Shown here: positions 33,006 to 43,900 of the stretch, piece by piece
Layout of the letters: each line of letters starts with the position of its first letter
How positions within the stretch are numbered: position 1 is the stretch's first letter
Assembly (NCBI GenBank): GCA_051209155.1
Contig: JBPJGB010000003.1
Length of the DNA: 64,000 nt
Direction: 5' to 3' (one strand)
Origin: Actomonas sp051209155
GTDB lineage: Bacteria > Verrucomicrobiota > Verrucomicrobiia > Opitutales > Opitutaceae
The notes under the pieces: model-generated
The model's database searches: none
What the model was told of the DNA's origin: nothing
What the model saw: only the letters and a program-made list of their open reading frames with translations
Program-made: the position numbers and the translations under genes

Positions 33006-33698
33006 TTATTTGGGTAGCGATACCGGCGGTTTGCAGCCCGCAAAGACCGCAAACCTAAACCATTGATAATAAACGGACGATGCGACGAAACCGCATTCGT
33101 TCAGCCACCGCACTTGCGCTTCGGCGGGAGCACACCGGTCTGCCTCCATCCGTTGAGCAGCAGCCTTGATTTCCGCTGAACCACTTCCCAGTTCACGGGC
33201 TTTTTCAAGGTGCATTACCTCAAACACTTTTTCTCCGCAGGCCTCCGGGTGAGCGACTTGCTCGGCATTGATGAACAGGCCACCGGGAGCCAACTGAGCG
33301 AATATTCGGCGGTAGAGTTTCCGCTTATCGTCGTCCTCCAGATGATGAATCGCCAACGCAGACATGATCACATCAAACGACTCCGCCGGCAGCTCCGCGC
33401 GCAGATCAGCGCACCTCACCTGCGGCGATTGGCCGATCAAACGCCGCTCTGCAACCGCGAGCATCTCGCGCGAGCCGTCAATCAGGGTCAGCGACGCCAC
33501 TTCAACGCGGGCAACCAGTTCCGCCGACAAGAGCCCGGTGCCCGCCCCCAGGTCCAAAACGCGCGGACGAGTCGGCGCGAGCCGGCGAACCAAGTCAACT
33601 GGGGTGCCGTAGAACGCGTCGTAGCACGGCACCAGCCGCCGACGGGGCGCGTCGTAGGTGGCGGCGTTCCAATTTTCGGGCTGCATGAGCCTTACCAT
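33006..33698 (-). CDS. Class I SAM-dependent methyltransferase
   Basis: 230 aa from the ATG at 33698 (ATG at 33686 is an alternative). Motif I is RVLDLGAGTGLLSAELV, followed by LTLIDGSREMLAVAERR, the acidic ribose-binding strand. FDVIMSALAIHHLEDDDKRKLYRRIFAQLAPGGLFINAE is the typical motif IV-post region of ubiE-like enzymes. The acceptor substrate is unknown. The gene is divergent from the LysR regulator with 45 nt between the starts, a common arrangement for a regulator and its target. Confidence 0.88.
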   Translation of the reverse strand: MVRLMQPENWNAATYDAPRRRLVPCYDAFYGTPVDLVRRLAPTRPRVLDLGAGTGLLSAELVARVEVASLTLIDGSREMLAVAERRLIGQSPQVRCADLRAELPAESFDVIMSALAIHHLEDDDKRKLYRRIFAQLAPGGLFINAEQVAHPEACGEKVFEVMHLEKARELGSGSAEIKAAAQRMEADRCAPAEAQVRWLNECGFVASSVYYQWFRFAVFAGCKPPVSLPK

Positions 33699-33743
33699 AT
33701 CAATTCTTGCGATGACTGAGAAATACTCGTTCGGTCCGTTCTA

Positions 33744-34646
33744 ATGCCTCGCGAGTATCAGTATGACTTCGAGTTGCGGCACCTCATCTACTTTCGTGAG
33801 GTCGCGCAAATGCTCCATTTCCGTCGGGCGGCCGAGTCCCTCGGCGTCGCGCAACCCGCCCTCTCGCGCCAGATCGCTCATCTCGAGGAAGCGGTCGGCA
33901 CACCGCTCTTCACGCGCTCGCGGCGGCGCGTTGAACTCACTCCGGCCGGCCGCCACCTGGCGGACAACATCGACCCCCTGCTCTACCAGCTGCAGCGGCT
34001 GCCGTCCGACCTCAAAGCCATCGCCGACGGTGAGCACGGCACCCTGCGCGTGGGGTTCACCGGCTTGGCTATGGCCACCGTGTTGCCCGGCATCCTGCGG
34101 CAGTTCCAACGCACCCACCCGAAGATTCGCGTGGAGCTCAACGAGTCCCCCACGTCCGCGCAGGTCGAGGCGCTGCGCTCCGGCAAGATCGCCTGCGGCT
34201 TCCTGCACCCGCACATGTTGCCGGCTGGATTTCAGACCCGGCAATTGCTCTGCGAACGCAACGGCGTGGTGCTCCCTGCCGACCACCCCGCCGCCGCGCG
34301 CAAAGTCCTGCGGCTGCAGGATCTCGCCAACGTGCCCTTCGTGCTCTTCCCGCGTCACCTCAACTCCAGTTTCTACGACCGCACGCTGGCCGCCTTCACC
34401 GCGGCCGGCGTGACGCCGCGCATCGCCGAGGAGGTCTGGCCACGCACCAACGCGATCGGTCTGGTGCGCGCCGGTATTGGCGTCACGTTCATGTGTTCTT
34501 CCGAGGCCCGTAACTTGCCCCATGACGTCGTGTTTCGCCGTTTGTCCGGTCCCACGCCGGAAAGTCACCTCACCCTCGCCTGGCGCAACACCCCCGACAA
34601 CCCGCCCGCCCTCGCCGCCTTTCTCGAAGCCGTGCGCAACGCCTGA
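33744..34646 (+). CDS. LysR-family transcriptional regulator
   Basis: 300 aa. The N-terminal winged HTH (about 8-67) has HLIYFREVAQMLHFRRAAE then LGVAQPALSRQIAHLEEAVG and LFTRSRRRVELTPAGR, all diagnostic. The effector domain (about 95-295) begins GTLRVGFTGLAMATVLPGIL and resembles the BenM/CatM-type group. The effector is unknown. It starts 45 nt from the divergent methyltransferase gene, so that gene is a likely target; autoregulation is the family rule. The leuCD operon is also near, but a link is only positional. Confidence 0.92.
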   Translation: MPREYQYDFELRHLIYFREVAQMLHFRRAAESLGVAQPALSRQIAHLEEAVGTPLFTRSRRRVELTPAGRHLADNIDPLLYQLQRLPSDLKAIADGEHGTLRVGFTGLAMATVLPGILRQFQRTHPKIRVELNESPTSAQVEALRSGKIACGFLHPHMLPAGFQTRQLLCERNGVVLPADHPAAARKVLRLQDLANVPFVLFPRHLNSSFYDRTLAAFTAAGVTPRIAEEVWPRTNAIGLVRAGIGVTFMCSSEARNLPHDVVFRRLSGPTPESHLTLAWRNTPDNPPALAAFLEAVRNA

Positions 34647-34662
34647 CGGTGCCCCCTCCACC

Positions 34663-34680
34663 CTACGCATAGGTGCGTAG
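34663..34680. promoter_or_regulatory. Palindromic operator-like site upstream of the first hybrid kinase
   Basis: The perfect 7-bp inverted repeat CTACGCA-TAGG-TGCGTAG lies 51 bp before the ATG of the kinase gene. The size and spacing fit a dimeric NarL/LuxR-type HTH regulator; such a protein is encoded at 44876-45775. It may alternatively be bound by the LysR protein. Confidence 0.5.
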
Positions 34681-34731
34681 ACACCGGGGAGACCGGTTGA
34701 CGAGGCTTCGCGCAGCTTCGAAACACAACCC

Positions 34732-37700
34732 ATGCAACGGGTGCCGTTCCGATTCGGTTTCAAGGTCTGTGGGTGTCTGTTTGCCCTGCTCACCAGCCTG
34801 CCCGCCGCCCCGACCGAACTGGGTCGCCCCATCATCGAAAACCACTCGCCCCGCGACTACGAGGGGCATAACCAGGTTTTCAACGGGGTGCAGGGCGCCG
34901 ACGGCCTCATGTATTTTGTCAACGGCGACCAGGTGCTGCGTTTCGACGGCGAGCGCTGGGACCGGGCCAAGGTCGACACGCCCTTCGTGCGCGGCATTCT
35001 GCGCGCTCCCGACGGCACCATCTACGTGAGCGCCATCGATGAGTTTGGCCGCCTGGAAAACCTGCCCGACGGTTCCTTTCGCTTTGCCTCCCTGGTCGAC
35101 CGGCTCCCCACCGCCCTGCAACCACCGGGCCCGGCGTGGATCATGGTGCCGCATCAGGACGCCATCTACTTTTCCGTGCCGGGTCACGTGATCAAATGGC
35201 AGGACGAGTCCTTCGCGGTCATCGACACCCCGTATGCCGAACGCCACCTATTGATACCGATTGGCGATGACCTCTTTGAGCATGTGCCGGGACAAGGCAT
35301 CTACGTCTTGAATGGCAATGTCTTCGAGCCGGTGCCGGCTCCGCCCGAGTTGGTGAACACCACCACCTTTCTGGTCGTCGACCGACCCGACGCGTTGCCC
35401 TTGGTCGGCGTCGATGACGGTCAATTCCGCAGTTGGAATCCGCGCACCGGCGAGACGGAAATCTGGCACCATCAGGCGGAGGACCTGCTCAACCGCGAAG
35501 GCCTTTTCGGCGGACGTAGCCTGCGCAGCGGCAACCTGTTTCTCACCACCCGCAGCGCGACGGTGATCCTGCTTTCACCCGACGGCGAAATTCAACGTGT
35601 GGTCGGCGCCGACGCCGGACTTGATCCCGCGCAAGTCTACGGCATGCGCGAAGACGAACACGGCGGCATCTGGCTCGGCAGTTCAAAAGGCGTCTACCGC
35701 ATGGAACTGGAATCCCCCATCACCATGTTTGATCGGCTGAACGGCCGCACTCGTGGTGAGTTTTTCGATACGTTCCGCCTGCACGATCGCCTTTATACCT
35801 TCACGGTCGAGGGACTCTACCGGCTCGAACCCGGCGACCTCCGCGCGGGCCGGAACGCGCGATGGGCGCGTCTCGACACCGAGCCCAATATGTTTTGGGC
35901 CGCCACCACCACCCCCGAGGCGGTCTTCATTTCCACCGACTACGGCCTGCGCGTCTTTGACGGTGAAACCCTGCAACCCATTGGCGGGCTCAACGAACCG
36001 GTCGTGACGTGCAGCGTCGATCCTGAGTCACCGGATCGACTGTTCGTCGGTTTGCATACGGGCCTCCGCCAACTGGTTCGCGAGGGCGGCCGCTGGCAAG
36101 ACGGCGGCGCGATCGGCCCCGGCGGCTACGAAGCCCGCTACATCCACATTGGGGCAGATGGGGTGATGTGGGTCGGCGCGCCGGGTCGCGGTTTCTATCG
36201 ACTGGAACGCCCCGCCCCCGACCGGCCCTGGACCGACGCCACCGCGACGGTTTACTTCCGCGATCACGGGCTGCCGGCCAACCAGACCATCAGCGAGATC
36301 ATCCCGTCGCCGACCGGCCCCCTGTTCCTCACCGATCAAGGCGTCTTTCGCTACCAGCCGGACGAGGATGCCTTCGCGCTTGCAACCGATTTCGTCGTGG
36401 AAGGTCGCAGCGATTTTCGCATCAGCCCGGCCATCTTTGACGACGACGGTCGGCTGTGGGCGCAGGTGACCTTTCCGGGGAAGTTTGATGACCTGCGTCT
36501 CGGCTTTTTTGATACGGATGACCGCGGCCAGTTGCAGTGGCATCCGCTCCCCCGCCGCCTGCTCCAACTGGCCGGTCCGCGTGGCGTCTATGGCCTCGGC
36601 CACGAGCGTATCGACGGTCGCGAAATCCTATGGGCCAGCGGTCAGTCCAACCTCCTGCGCATCGAGCTCAACGACCTTGCGGCCGAGCCGACGGCCCCTC
36701 CGGTCAAAGTCGCCTCGCTCACCGCCGCGGGCGAGCGCCACCGGCTGACGCCCGACGCCAACTATGCGCCCACCGTGCCCTTCAACCGTGGCACCCTGCG
36801 CGTGCGCTTTGCCGCGCCCCTTGCCGGCAACGATCGCACGGTCGAATACCAGTGGCGCATCCTCGGTTACAACGACGCGTGGTCGGACTGGGCACCGGAA
36901 GCCGAAGCCACCTTCACCAACCTCTGGGGCGGCCCGTTCACCTTCGAAGTGCGCGCGCGTTCCTTGGCCGAATCCGTCGGCCCGTCCAGCCGCATCGTTT
37001 TTCATATTTCGCCACCGTGGTATGCGTCCACCACCGCGTTCTTCGGCTACACCCTGGCTGGGTTGATCATCGTCTGGCTCCTGGTGCGCTGGCGGGTCGG
37101 TCGCCTCGACCGCGAGCGGCGTCGCCTCGAAAAACTCGTTGCCGCCCGCACGGCCGAGTTGGCCGTGGCCAAGGACGACGCCGAGTCGGCCAACCGCGCG
37201 AAGTCCGCCTTCCTCGCCAACATGAGCCACGAGCTGCGCACGCCCCTCAATGGCGTCTTGGGCTACGCCCAGATCATGCTGCGCGATCGCAATCTGCCCG
37301 ATACCAACCGCGAGCAGGCCCGCATTGTCGCGTCTTCGGGTGAACATCTGCTCAAGATGATCAACGAGGTCTTGGACTTCTCCAAGATCGAGGCCGGCAA
37401 AACCGAACTGCGCCCGGCGCCCTTCAACCTGGCCGACCTGTTGCGCGATATCGAAGCCGCCATCGCACCGCGCGCCGCCGCCAAGCAACTCGCTTTCCGG
37501 ATTCTCCACGACGCCGGCCTGCCCCGCCAGTGCCTCGGCGACGCCCAGAAACTTCGTCAGGTCATCGACAACCTGCTCTCCAACGCGATCAAGTTCACCG
37601 CCGCCGGCAGTGTCACCTTGGAGATTCACCGTATCGAAGATTCCACGACACCACGTCTCGGCTTTGCGGTGATCGACACCGGCGTCGGCCTGTCCGCTGA

Positions 37701-38568
37701 AGACCAGACTCAGCTTTTCACCCCGTTCCATCAAGCGGTCGATGGACGTCCCCCGGAGCCCGGCACCGGCCTCGGTCTATCCATCTGTCGTCGCCTGGTG
37801 CAGCTCATGGGCGGCGAGATCACGGTGCAAAGCTCCCCGGGCCAAGGCAGTCGTTTCGCCTTCGACATTCCGTTGGAGGAAATCTCCCTCGCCGACTCCG
37901 CGAACGCCACCGCACCCGACGCCGCCATCGTGGGCTACAGCGGTCCGCGTCGGCGCGTGCTCGTGGTCGATGATGTGGAGGTCAACCGCCACCTGCTGCG
38001 CGACCTGCTGCAGCCGCTGGGTTTCACGGTCACTTGCGTCGCTGGCGCCAACGCCGCCCTTGCCGAGCTGACCAACCGTCCCGCCGACGCGGTGGTGCTG
38101 GATTTGCGCATGCCCGACATGGACGGGCTGGAGCTGACCCGTCGCATCCGCGCTGACGTCGCTGCGCAACCGTGTGTCATTCTCACCTCGGCGTCCGTGC
38201 TTTCCTTTGATCCGCAGACCGCCTTCGACGCCGGTTGTGACGATTTTTTACCCAAACCCTTTCGGGAAGCCGACCTCTTGCAACGGCTCGGTCGGGGGCT
38301 GCGGTTGAACTGGAACTACGCCTCGACCCGACCGGATTCGAACCCGCCCTTCGATCCCTCGCAGCCCTCGCCCCACCTCGGCGAGCTGCAGGCCGCTGCC
38401 GCGCGCGGCGACATCAAGCGCGTGCGACAGGCCCTTGCTGCGATTCGCGAAGCCGGCGCACTCCCTGCCGACCGCTTATTCGAACTCGAGCAAGCCGCTG
38501 CTGGTTACCAGATGGACCTGTTACGCTCGAAGCTGAACACGATCAGCCCTGTCAGCGACAAAAGCTGA
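34732..38568 (+). CDS. Hybrid sensor kinase with periplasmic propeller, first paralog
   Basis: 1278 aa. After a signal-anchor (FKVCGCLFALLTSLPAAP) come two-component regulator propeller repeats (about 40-640), as in QVFNGVQGADGLMYFVNGDQ and GIWLGSSKGVYRMELESP. A Y_Y_Y domain (about 675-755, VEYQWRILGYNDAWSDWAPEA) ends at a transmembrane helix near 768-790. HisKA has SHELRTPLNGVLGYAQ (His about 831) and HATPase_c spans about 925-1045 (NLLSNAIKFTAAGS, GTGLGLSICRRL). A receiver domain (about 1070-1190) has Asp in VVLDLRMPDMDG. A C-terminal helical tail (RGDIKRVRQAL...YQMDLL) is shared with its paralog at 40951. Family members often sense glycans, so carbohydrate sensing is plausible. Confidence 0.93.
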   Translation: MQRVPFRFGFKVCGCLFALLTSLPAAPTELGRPIIENHSPRDYEGHNQVFNGVQGADGLMYFVNGDQVLRFDGERWDRAKVDTPFVRGILRAPDGTIYVSAIDEFGRLENLPDGSFRFASLVDRLPTALQPPGPAWIMVPHQDAIYFSVPGHVIKWQDESFAVIDTPYAERHLLIPIGDDLFEHVPGQGIYVLNGNVFEPVPAPPELVNTTTFLVVDRPDALPLVGVDDGQFRSWNPRTGETEIWHHQAEDLLNREGLFGGRSLRSGNLFLTTRSATVILLSPDGEIQRVVGADAGLDPAQVYGMREDEHGGIWLGSSKGVYRMELESPITMFDRLNGRTRGEFFDTFRLHDRLYTFTVEGLYRLEPGDLRAGRNARWARLDTEPNMFWAATTTPEAVFISTDYGLRVFDGETLQPIGGLNEPVVTCSVDPESPDRLFVGLHTGLRQLVREGGRWQDGGAIGPGGYEARYIHIGADGVMWVGAPGRGFYRLERPAPDRPWTDATATVYFRDHGLPANQTISEIIPSPTGPLFLTDQGVFRYQPDEDAFALATDFVVEGRSDFRISPAIFDDDGRLWAQVTFPGKFDDLRLGFFDTDDRGQLQWHPLPRRLLQLAGPRGVYGLGHERIDGREILWASGQSNLLRIELNDLAAEPTAPPVKVASLTAAGERHRLTPDANYAPTVPFNRGTLRVRFAAPLAGNDRTVEYQWRILGYNDAWSDWAPEAEATFTNLWGGPFTFEVRARSLAESVGPSSRIVFHISPPWYASTTAFFGYTLAGLIIVWLLVRWRVGRLDRERRRLEKLVAARTAELAVAKDDAESANRAKSAFLANMSHELRTPLNGVLGYAQIMLRDRNLPDTNREQARIVASSGEHLLKMINEVLDFSKIEAGKTELRPAPFNLADLLRDIEAAIAPRAAAKQLAFRILHDAGLPRQCLGDAQKLRQVIDNLLSNAIKFTAAGSVTLEIHRIEDSTTPRLGFAVIDTGVGLSAEDQTQLFTPFHQAVDGRPPEPGTGLGLSICRRLVQLMGGEITVQSSPGQGSRFAFDIPLEEISLADSANATAPDAAIVGYSGPRRRVLVVDDVEVNRHLLRDLLQPLGFTVTCVAGANAALAELTNRPADAVVLDLRMPDMDGLELTRRIRADVAAQPCVILTSASVLSFDPQTAFDAGCDDFLPKPFREADLLQRLGRGLRLNWNYASTRPDSNPPFDPSQPSPHLGELQAAAARGDIKRVRQALAAIREAGALPADRLFELEQAAAGYQMDLLRSKLNTISPVSDKS

Positions 38569-38630
38569 GCACCCTTTGCGCTCGCGAAACGGCCTCGGCG
38601 GCGTTGGATGAAAACCTCTCATCCCGCCCC

Positions 38631-40892
38631 ATGCTTCTCTTCTTCGCCGCGGTTTTTCTGGGCGCTTTTTTGCTGTTCCTGGTGCAGCCCCTGATGGGGC
38701 GATTCGTGCTGCCGTGGCAAGGCGGCGCTCCGGCCGTTTGGACCGCCTGCCTGCTCTTTTTTCAGACCGCGCTCCTTGCGGGTTATGGTTACGCCCACCT
38801 GCTGGCGAAACGTCTCGCCCCACGCCGCCAAACCGTCGTGCATCTCGGCTTGCTCGCTTTGGCGATGATCTGGTTGCCGGCCGCGCCGCACCTCCCTCAA
38901 ACCAGCTCGCTCAACGAGCCTCCCATGCTGGCGGTGTTCCGCTGGTTGACCGTGACCATCGGACTGCCTTTCGCGCTCTTGGCCGGCAGTGGTCCTTTGC
39001 TGCAACACTGGTTTGCCCATACCCAGCCGCAGCGCACTCCCTATCGACTCTACGCGCTTTCCAACGCCGGGTCATTGCTGGCGTTGATCGCGTATCCGCT
39101 CCTCGTGGAACCCAACCTGACTCGCCACAGCCAGACCATCATGTGGAGCGGACTTTATGTCGTGTTCACGTTCGCGATCGGCACTTGCACCTGGGTGGTG
39201 CGTCGGATGTCCATGCCCGCACCCTCGGCAACCGTGGTTGCTGGGGCAGGCGATGCCGCGGCAGCCACAGCTCCCACCTGGTCGCAGCGACTGGTCTGGA
39301 TGATCTGGGCCGGCCTTGCCACCGGTCTACTGGCCGCGACCACCAACGCACTGACGCTCGACGTCGCGGCGGTGCCCTTTCTGTGGATCGCGCCTCTCGT
39401 GGTCTACCTTGTCTCCCTCATTCTGACGTTTGAACACCCGCGCTGGTATCGCCGTCGTCTGTTCGTCCTCCTGCTGCCCATCGCCATGGCCGCCAGTCTC
39501 GACCTGCGCATCTTCGGGTCGCGCTTGGAACTGGGCACCTTGTTGTCGACTCACCTGCTGGCCCTCGCGGTGGCCACCATGATCTGCCACGGCGAGCTCT
39601 ACCGCACGCGCCCCCAACCTCGTTTTCTCACCGGCTTTTACCTAAGTTTGGCGGCGGGGGGCGTGCTCGGCACCTTGATCACGGCAGTGGTCTTGCCGCG
39701 ACTGTGCGACCACGACAACGACCTGCCGTTGTTCTGGTCCGCGTTGTTGATCATGTTGATCGCTCACCTCATTCGCGGTCGTGAGCTGGTGCTCACCCGT
39801 TGGTGGACCTCCGGCCTGCTGGCCGCGTTCCTGGTGGTTCCGGCGCTGCGACCGGACGCCACCGCGGGATGGGGAAAACTGGTTTCCACGTGGATCGAAC
39901 TGGCCCGCCAAACCGCCCCACAGATCACGATCGTTCTGGCAGGTGCTCTCCTGATTCACTTCCGCTGGCCCCGCGGTCTGGTGCAGACTTGGCAGCGCCG
40001 CACCGCGTGGAGCCTGGCGCTGCTGGCGGCGCTGATCAGCTGGTTCGTGGTGGGCACGGCCCTGCAATCGGCGCCCGGCACCGTGGCGAGTCGCCGCGGA
40101 TTCTTCGGCGAAATCACCGTCGTGGACCACCCGGCCTCCGATCCCCGCGCGAACACCCGTTTGCTGGCGCACGGCAACACGACCCACGGCATTCAACTCA
40201 CGCATCCCGACTACCGGGCGTATCCGACCAGTTACTACAGTGCCGAAAGCGGCATCGGCCGCGTGCTGGCCCGCGCCAACCAGCATTCCGGGCGCCGCAT
40301 CGGCGTGGTCGGACTCGGCACCGGCACGATCGCCAGCTACGGCATGCCGGGCGACCATTTCGTTTTCTACGAGATTGATCCCAACATGATCGAACTCGCG
40401 CAAGCCTGCTTCACCTTCCTGTCGGACACCGCGGCCACGGTCGAAATCCGGCGCGGCGACGGCCGCCTCGGGCTGGCGGCGGAGAACCGCCAAACGCCAA
40501 CGGCTACTCCTTACGACATCCTCGTCCTCGACGCCTTCAGCAGCGACGCGGTGCCCATCCACCTGCTGACGCGGGAAGCATTCGCCGCCTACCTGCCGCG
40601 CCTCGCCGAACAGGGTGTGCTGGTGGTCAACATTTCCAACCGCCTGGTGAACCTGCGGCCGATTCTCGAGGCGCATGCCCGCCACTTTGGACTCTATCTG
40701 GCTCACCTCATCAACCGCCCGGGAGTCGAGAATTGGTGGGACTTTTCCAGCGAATGGATCGTGCTCGCGCCTTCCCGCGACGCGCTGGACACCCCCACCA
40801 TCACCTCATGGACCGGCATCGCCGCCCCGACCGAATTGGAAGGCGAGACTTGGACCGACGAGTTCGCCAGTCTGCTTTCGGTGTTGCGCTGA
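38631..40892 (+). CDS. Membrane spermidine-synthase-like protein (fused MFS/SpeE type)
   Basis: 753 aa from the ATG at 38631; an in-frame TTG at 38604 could add nine residues. Residues about 1-480 contain some ten or more transmembrane helices, starting with LLFFAAVFLGAFLLFLVQPLMGRFVLP, the hallmark of this family. Residues about 490-740 form a Rossmann-like SAM-binding domain related to spermidine synthase, with GVVGLGTGTIASYG, FYEIDPNMIELA and ILVLDAFSSDAVPIHLLT. These motifs keep the acidic residue of the SpeE active region. Substrate is unknown; polyamine synthesis should not be assumed. It is flanked on both sides by paralogous hybrid kinases with 62 and 58 nt gaps, which is unusual. Confidence 0.85.
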   Translation: MLLFFAAVFLGAFLLFLVQPLMGRFVLPWQGGAPAVWTACLLFFQTALLAGYGYAHLLAKRLAPRRQTVVHLGLLALAMIWLPAAPHLPQTSSLNEPPMLAVFRWLTVTIGLPFALLAGSGPLLQHWFAHTQPQRTPYRLYALSNAGSLLALIAYPLLVEPNLTRHSQTIMWSGLYVVFTFAIGTCTWVVRRMSMPAPSATVVAGAGDAAAATAPTWSQRLVWMIWAGLATGLLAATTNALTLDVAAVPFLWIAPLVVYLVSLILTFEHPRWYRRRLFVLLLPIAMAASLDLRIFGSRLELGTLLSTHLLALAVATMICHGELYRTRPQPRFLTGFYLSLAAGGVLGTLITAVVLPRLCDHDNDLPLFWSALLIMLIAHLIRGRELVLTRWWTSGLLAAFLVVPALRPDATAGWGKLVSTWIELARQTAPQITIVLAGALLIHFRWPRGLVQTWQRRTAWSLALLAALISWFVVGTALQSAPGTVASRRGFFGEITVVDHPASDPRANTRLLAHGNTTHGIQLTHPDYRAYPTSYYSAESGIGRVLARANQHSGRRIGVVGLGTGTIASYGMPGDHFVFYEIDPNMIELAQACFTFLSDTAATVEIRRGDGRLGLAAENRQTPTATPYDILVLDAFSSDAVPIHLLTREAFAAYLPRLAEQGVLVVNISNRLVNLRPILEAHARHFGLYLAHLINRPGVENWWDFSSEWIVLAPSRDALDTPTITSWTGIAAPTELEGETWTDEFASLLSVLR

Positions 40893-40950
40893 TTGCGACG
40901 TTGCAGCTCACCGGCCACCCTATCGTAATCACGGGAATCAACGCCGCTGC

Positions 40951-43900
40951 ATGCTGACCGCTCGTGATAGTTCACCCCTGCTTCGCACCGCCGTCTGGCT
41001 GGCCAGTGTGGGCCTGCTCCTGGCAGCGCCGCTTCGCGCCAACCTCCTCGACTCGGAATCCGGACGCCCCCCCTTCCGTGATTTCCGCCCCACCGACTAT
41101 CTCGGTCATCCGCAGGTCTTCGACATCGTGCAGGGCGCCGACGGCTTCATCTACCTCGCGAATGTCCAGGGCATCCTGCAATACGACGGCATCCGTTGGG
41201 AGCATCATCGTGCGCCGCTCACCTACACCTACCGTTTGGCGCTCGGACCAGAGGGGCGGATCTGGGCCGCCGGGCTGGATCGTGTGGGTTACTACCAAGC
41301 GGATCCCACGACCGGTGCCTTGGCGTATCAGTCCTTTCTGCCGGAGCTACCGGAGGCGTTGCGCGAAGTCGGCCGCACCGGTGACGTCAAGCGCCACGGT
41401 GACGCGATCTACATCAGCACGCCCAACGCCCTCGTGCGCAAACGCGGCGACCAGCTGCACACCTACGAACCCACTGCGCCGGGCGGAGGCCGCGACCTCA
41501 TTCAGGTTGGCAACGAACTCTACTGGCAATCCGGCCCCGCCGATCTGTCCCGCATCGACGGCGATACGGCCACGCTGGTGGCCCGTGATCCAGATATCAT
41601 GTCGGGCCGCGCCCCCGTCGCCGCGACCCGCGACGGTGACACGCTGCTCTGGGTCGTCGGCCAACGCGGCGCCTTTGAGGTAGATGCAGACAACCAGGCG
41701 TTCGTTCGCGTGCCCGGCCCCCTCGATGATTTGGTCAAGACCACCCGCGTAAACGACATGCTCAACCTCGGCGACGGCACCCTCGCCGTCGCCACCAGCC
41801 AACAGGGTTTGATCATCACTTCGCCCGATGGCCAACGCATCCGCCGTCTCGACCGCGAATCTGGTTTGGCCGACAACGCCATCCTCGGCCTCACCCTGGA
41901 CGATCGCGGTGGGCTCTGGGCCGGGCTCAACTCCGGTGTCGTTCGGATCGACACCCGCAGCCCGGTCACCGTGTTCGACAACAGCAACGGTCCCACGCCC
42001 GGCACCATCGATGGTTGGTATCGCTTCCAGGATCAGGTTTACGCCGGAGCCTTCGATGGTCTCTACCGCCTCATGCCGCCGGACTTTTCCCGCGGGCGCT
42101 CCGCGCGCTTCGAACGGGTCATCGCCGACATCAGCAACGCCTTCGCCTTCGTCGAGGTCGACGGGCAATTGTATTTCTCCAGTTCCCGCGGTTTGCACCG
42201 CCTGTTGCCCGACGACCAACACGAAGTGGTCCTGCCGATGGAGGACAACCATCCCAAAATCATCTTCCCCTCCCGCCTCACTCCCGATCGCTACATCGTT
42301 GCCGCCAACGACGGCTTCTGGGTCCTTTCTCACGACTCCGCCACGGGCTGGTCGGTGCTCGCCAAGCGCATCGGCATTGGCACCGCCTTCACCGCCGTCG
42401 AGGAAACCCACGGCGACATTTGGATCGCCACCTACAGCACCGGATTCTGGCGCATCCCGGCGGCACACCAGGTGACAGACTGGACGCGGTATCCGATCGA
42501 AAACTACGCTCCGGGCGAAAAGGGAGTCCCGGCCGCCACCACGTGGACCACCGTTACGGAGGGGGCCTGGGGCACCGTCTTCTTCACCGACGCCGGCGGA
42601 CTGAAGTTCGACGCCGAATCCAAGGTATTCGTCCCCGACGACCGCTACCCCATTCAAGGCAACAACGACCACGCCATGACCCCGACCATCGTGACGCCGG
42701 ACGGCGCCACCTGGGCCTCGGTCTTCGGCGAGAGCGCGATGTCGGCCCTCTACCCTTTTGGTCGTTTCACCGCCGACGCCGACGGCAACCCGCAATGGCA
42801 ATCCGCTCCCGGCAACGCCCTGGACGAGATCGGTTTCGCCGGCGTGGCCGTCGTCTACTCCGATGACCGCGGCGAACGCCCCGTGCTCTGGGCTCGGGGT
42901 TACAACAACCACGTGCGCTTCGTTCTCGATGAGCTCGCCGCCGCGCCCGCGCCCTGGCAACCCGTCGTTCGCACCCTGCGCCAGGCCGACACCTCGCTGG
43001 CCCTCGCAGCCAACGCCTCGCCGCTCTCGATTCCCTTCGCCCGCGATCCGCTGACCTTCGAGTTCGCCAACCCGCGGTTCGACGCCGGCGCCGACCTGCA
43101 GTTTCAAACCCGACTCCTCGGGTTCAGCGATCGCTGGTCGCCACCGTCTGACATTCCTCAGGTGACCTACACCAATCTCGAAGGCGGTCCCTTCACCCTT
43201 GAGGTGCGCGCTACCGACTCCGCCGGGCACACCAGCGACGTCGCCCGGTTGACGTTTGAAGTGACCCCGCCGTGGTATCGCAGCAACGCGGCACTGATCT
43301 TCTACGGTCTCGCCGGATTCGGCCTCATCGCCGGTTTCGTGCGCTGGCGGCTCGCCGCCGATGAACGGGAGCGCCACCGCCTCGAAGCCCTGGTCGACGC
43401 CCGCACCGCCGAGCTCGCGATTGCAAAGGAGGAAGCCGAATCGGCCAACCGCGCCAAGTCCTCCTTCCTCGCCAACATGAGCCACGAACTCCGCACGCCC
43501 CTCAACGGCGTCATCGGCTACGCCCACGTGCTCCTGAAGGACCAACAGCTTTCCAGCCAAAACCGCGAACGCGTCTCCGTCGTCGCCAACTCCGGCGAAC
43601 ACCTGCTGCGTATGATCAACGAGGTGCTCGACTTCTCGAAAATCGAAGCCGGCAAGGTCGAGCTCCGCCCCGCCCCCTTCAACCTGCCCGCGCTCCTGCG
43701 CGACATCGCCGCCAACCTCGAGCCCCGCGCCCGCGGCAAACAGCTCTCCTTCCGCCTGGAGATGTCCGACGACCTGCCCGTGCACGTCATCGGCGATGCC
43801 CAGAAACTGCGCCAGGTCGTCGAAAACCTGCTCAGCAACGCGGTAAAATTCACCGCCCAGGGGGAGGTCGTGCTGCAAGCCAGCGCCCCCACCGAACAAA

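Noticed and set aside
34647..34662. Terminator for the LysR gene
   Set aside because: The only dyad here (34663-34680) has no T-run and is better read as an operator.
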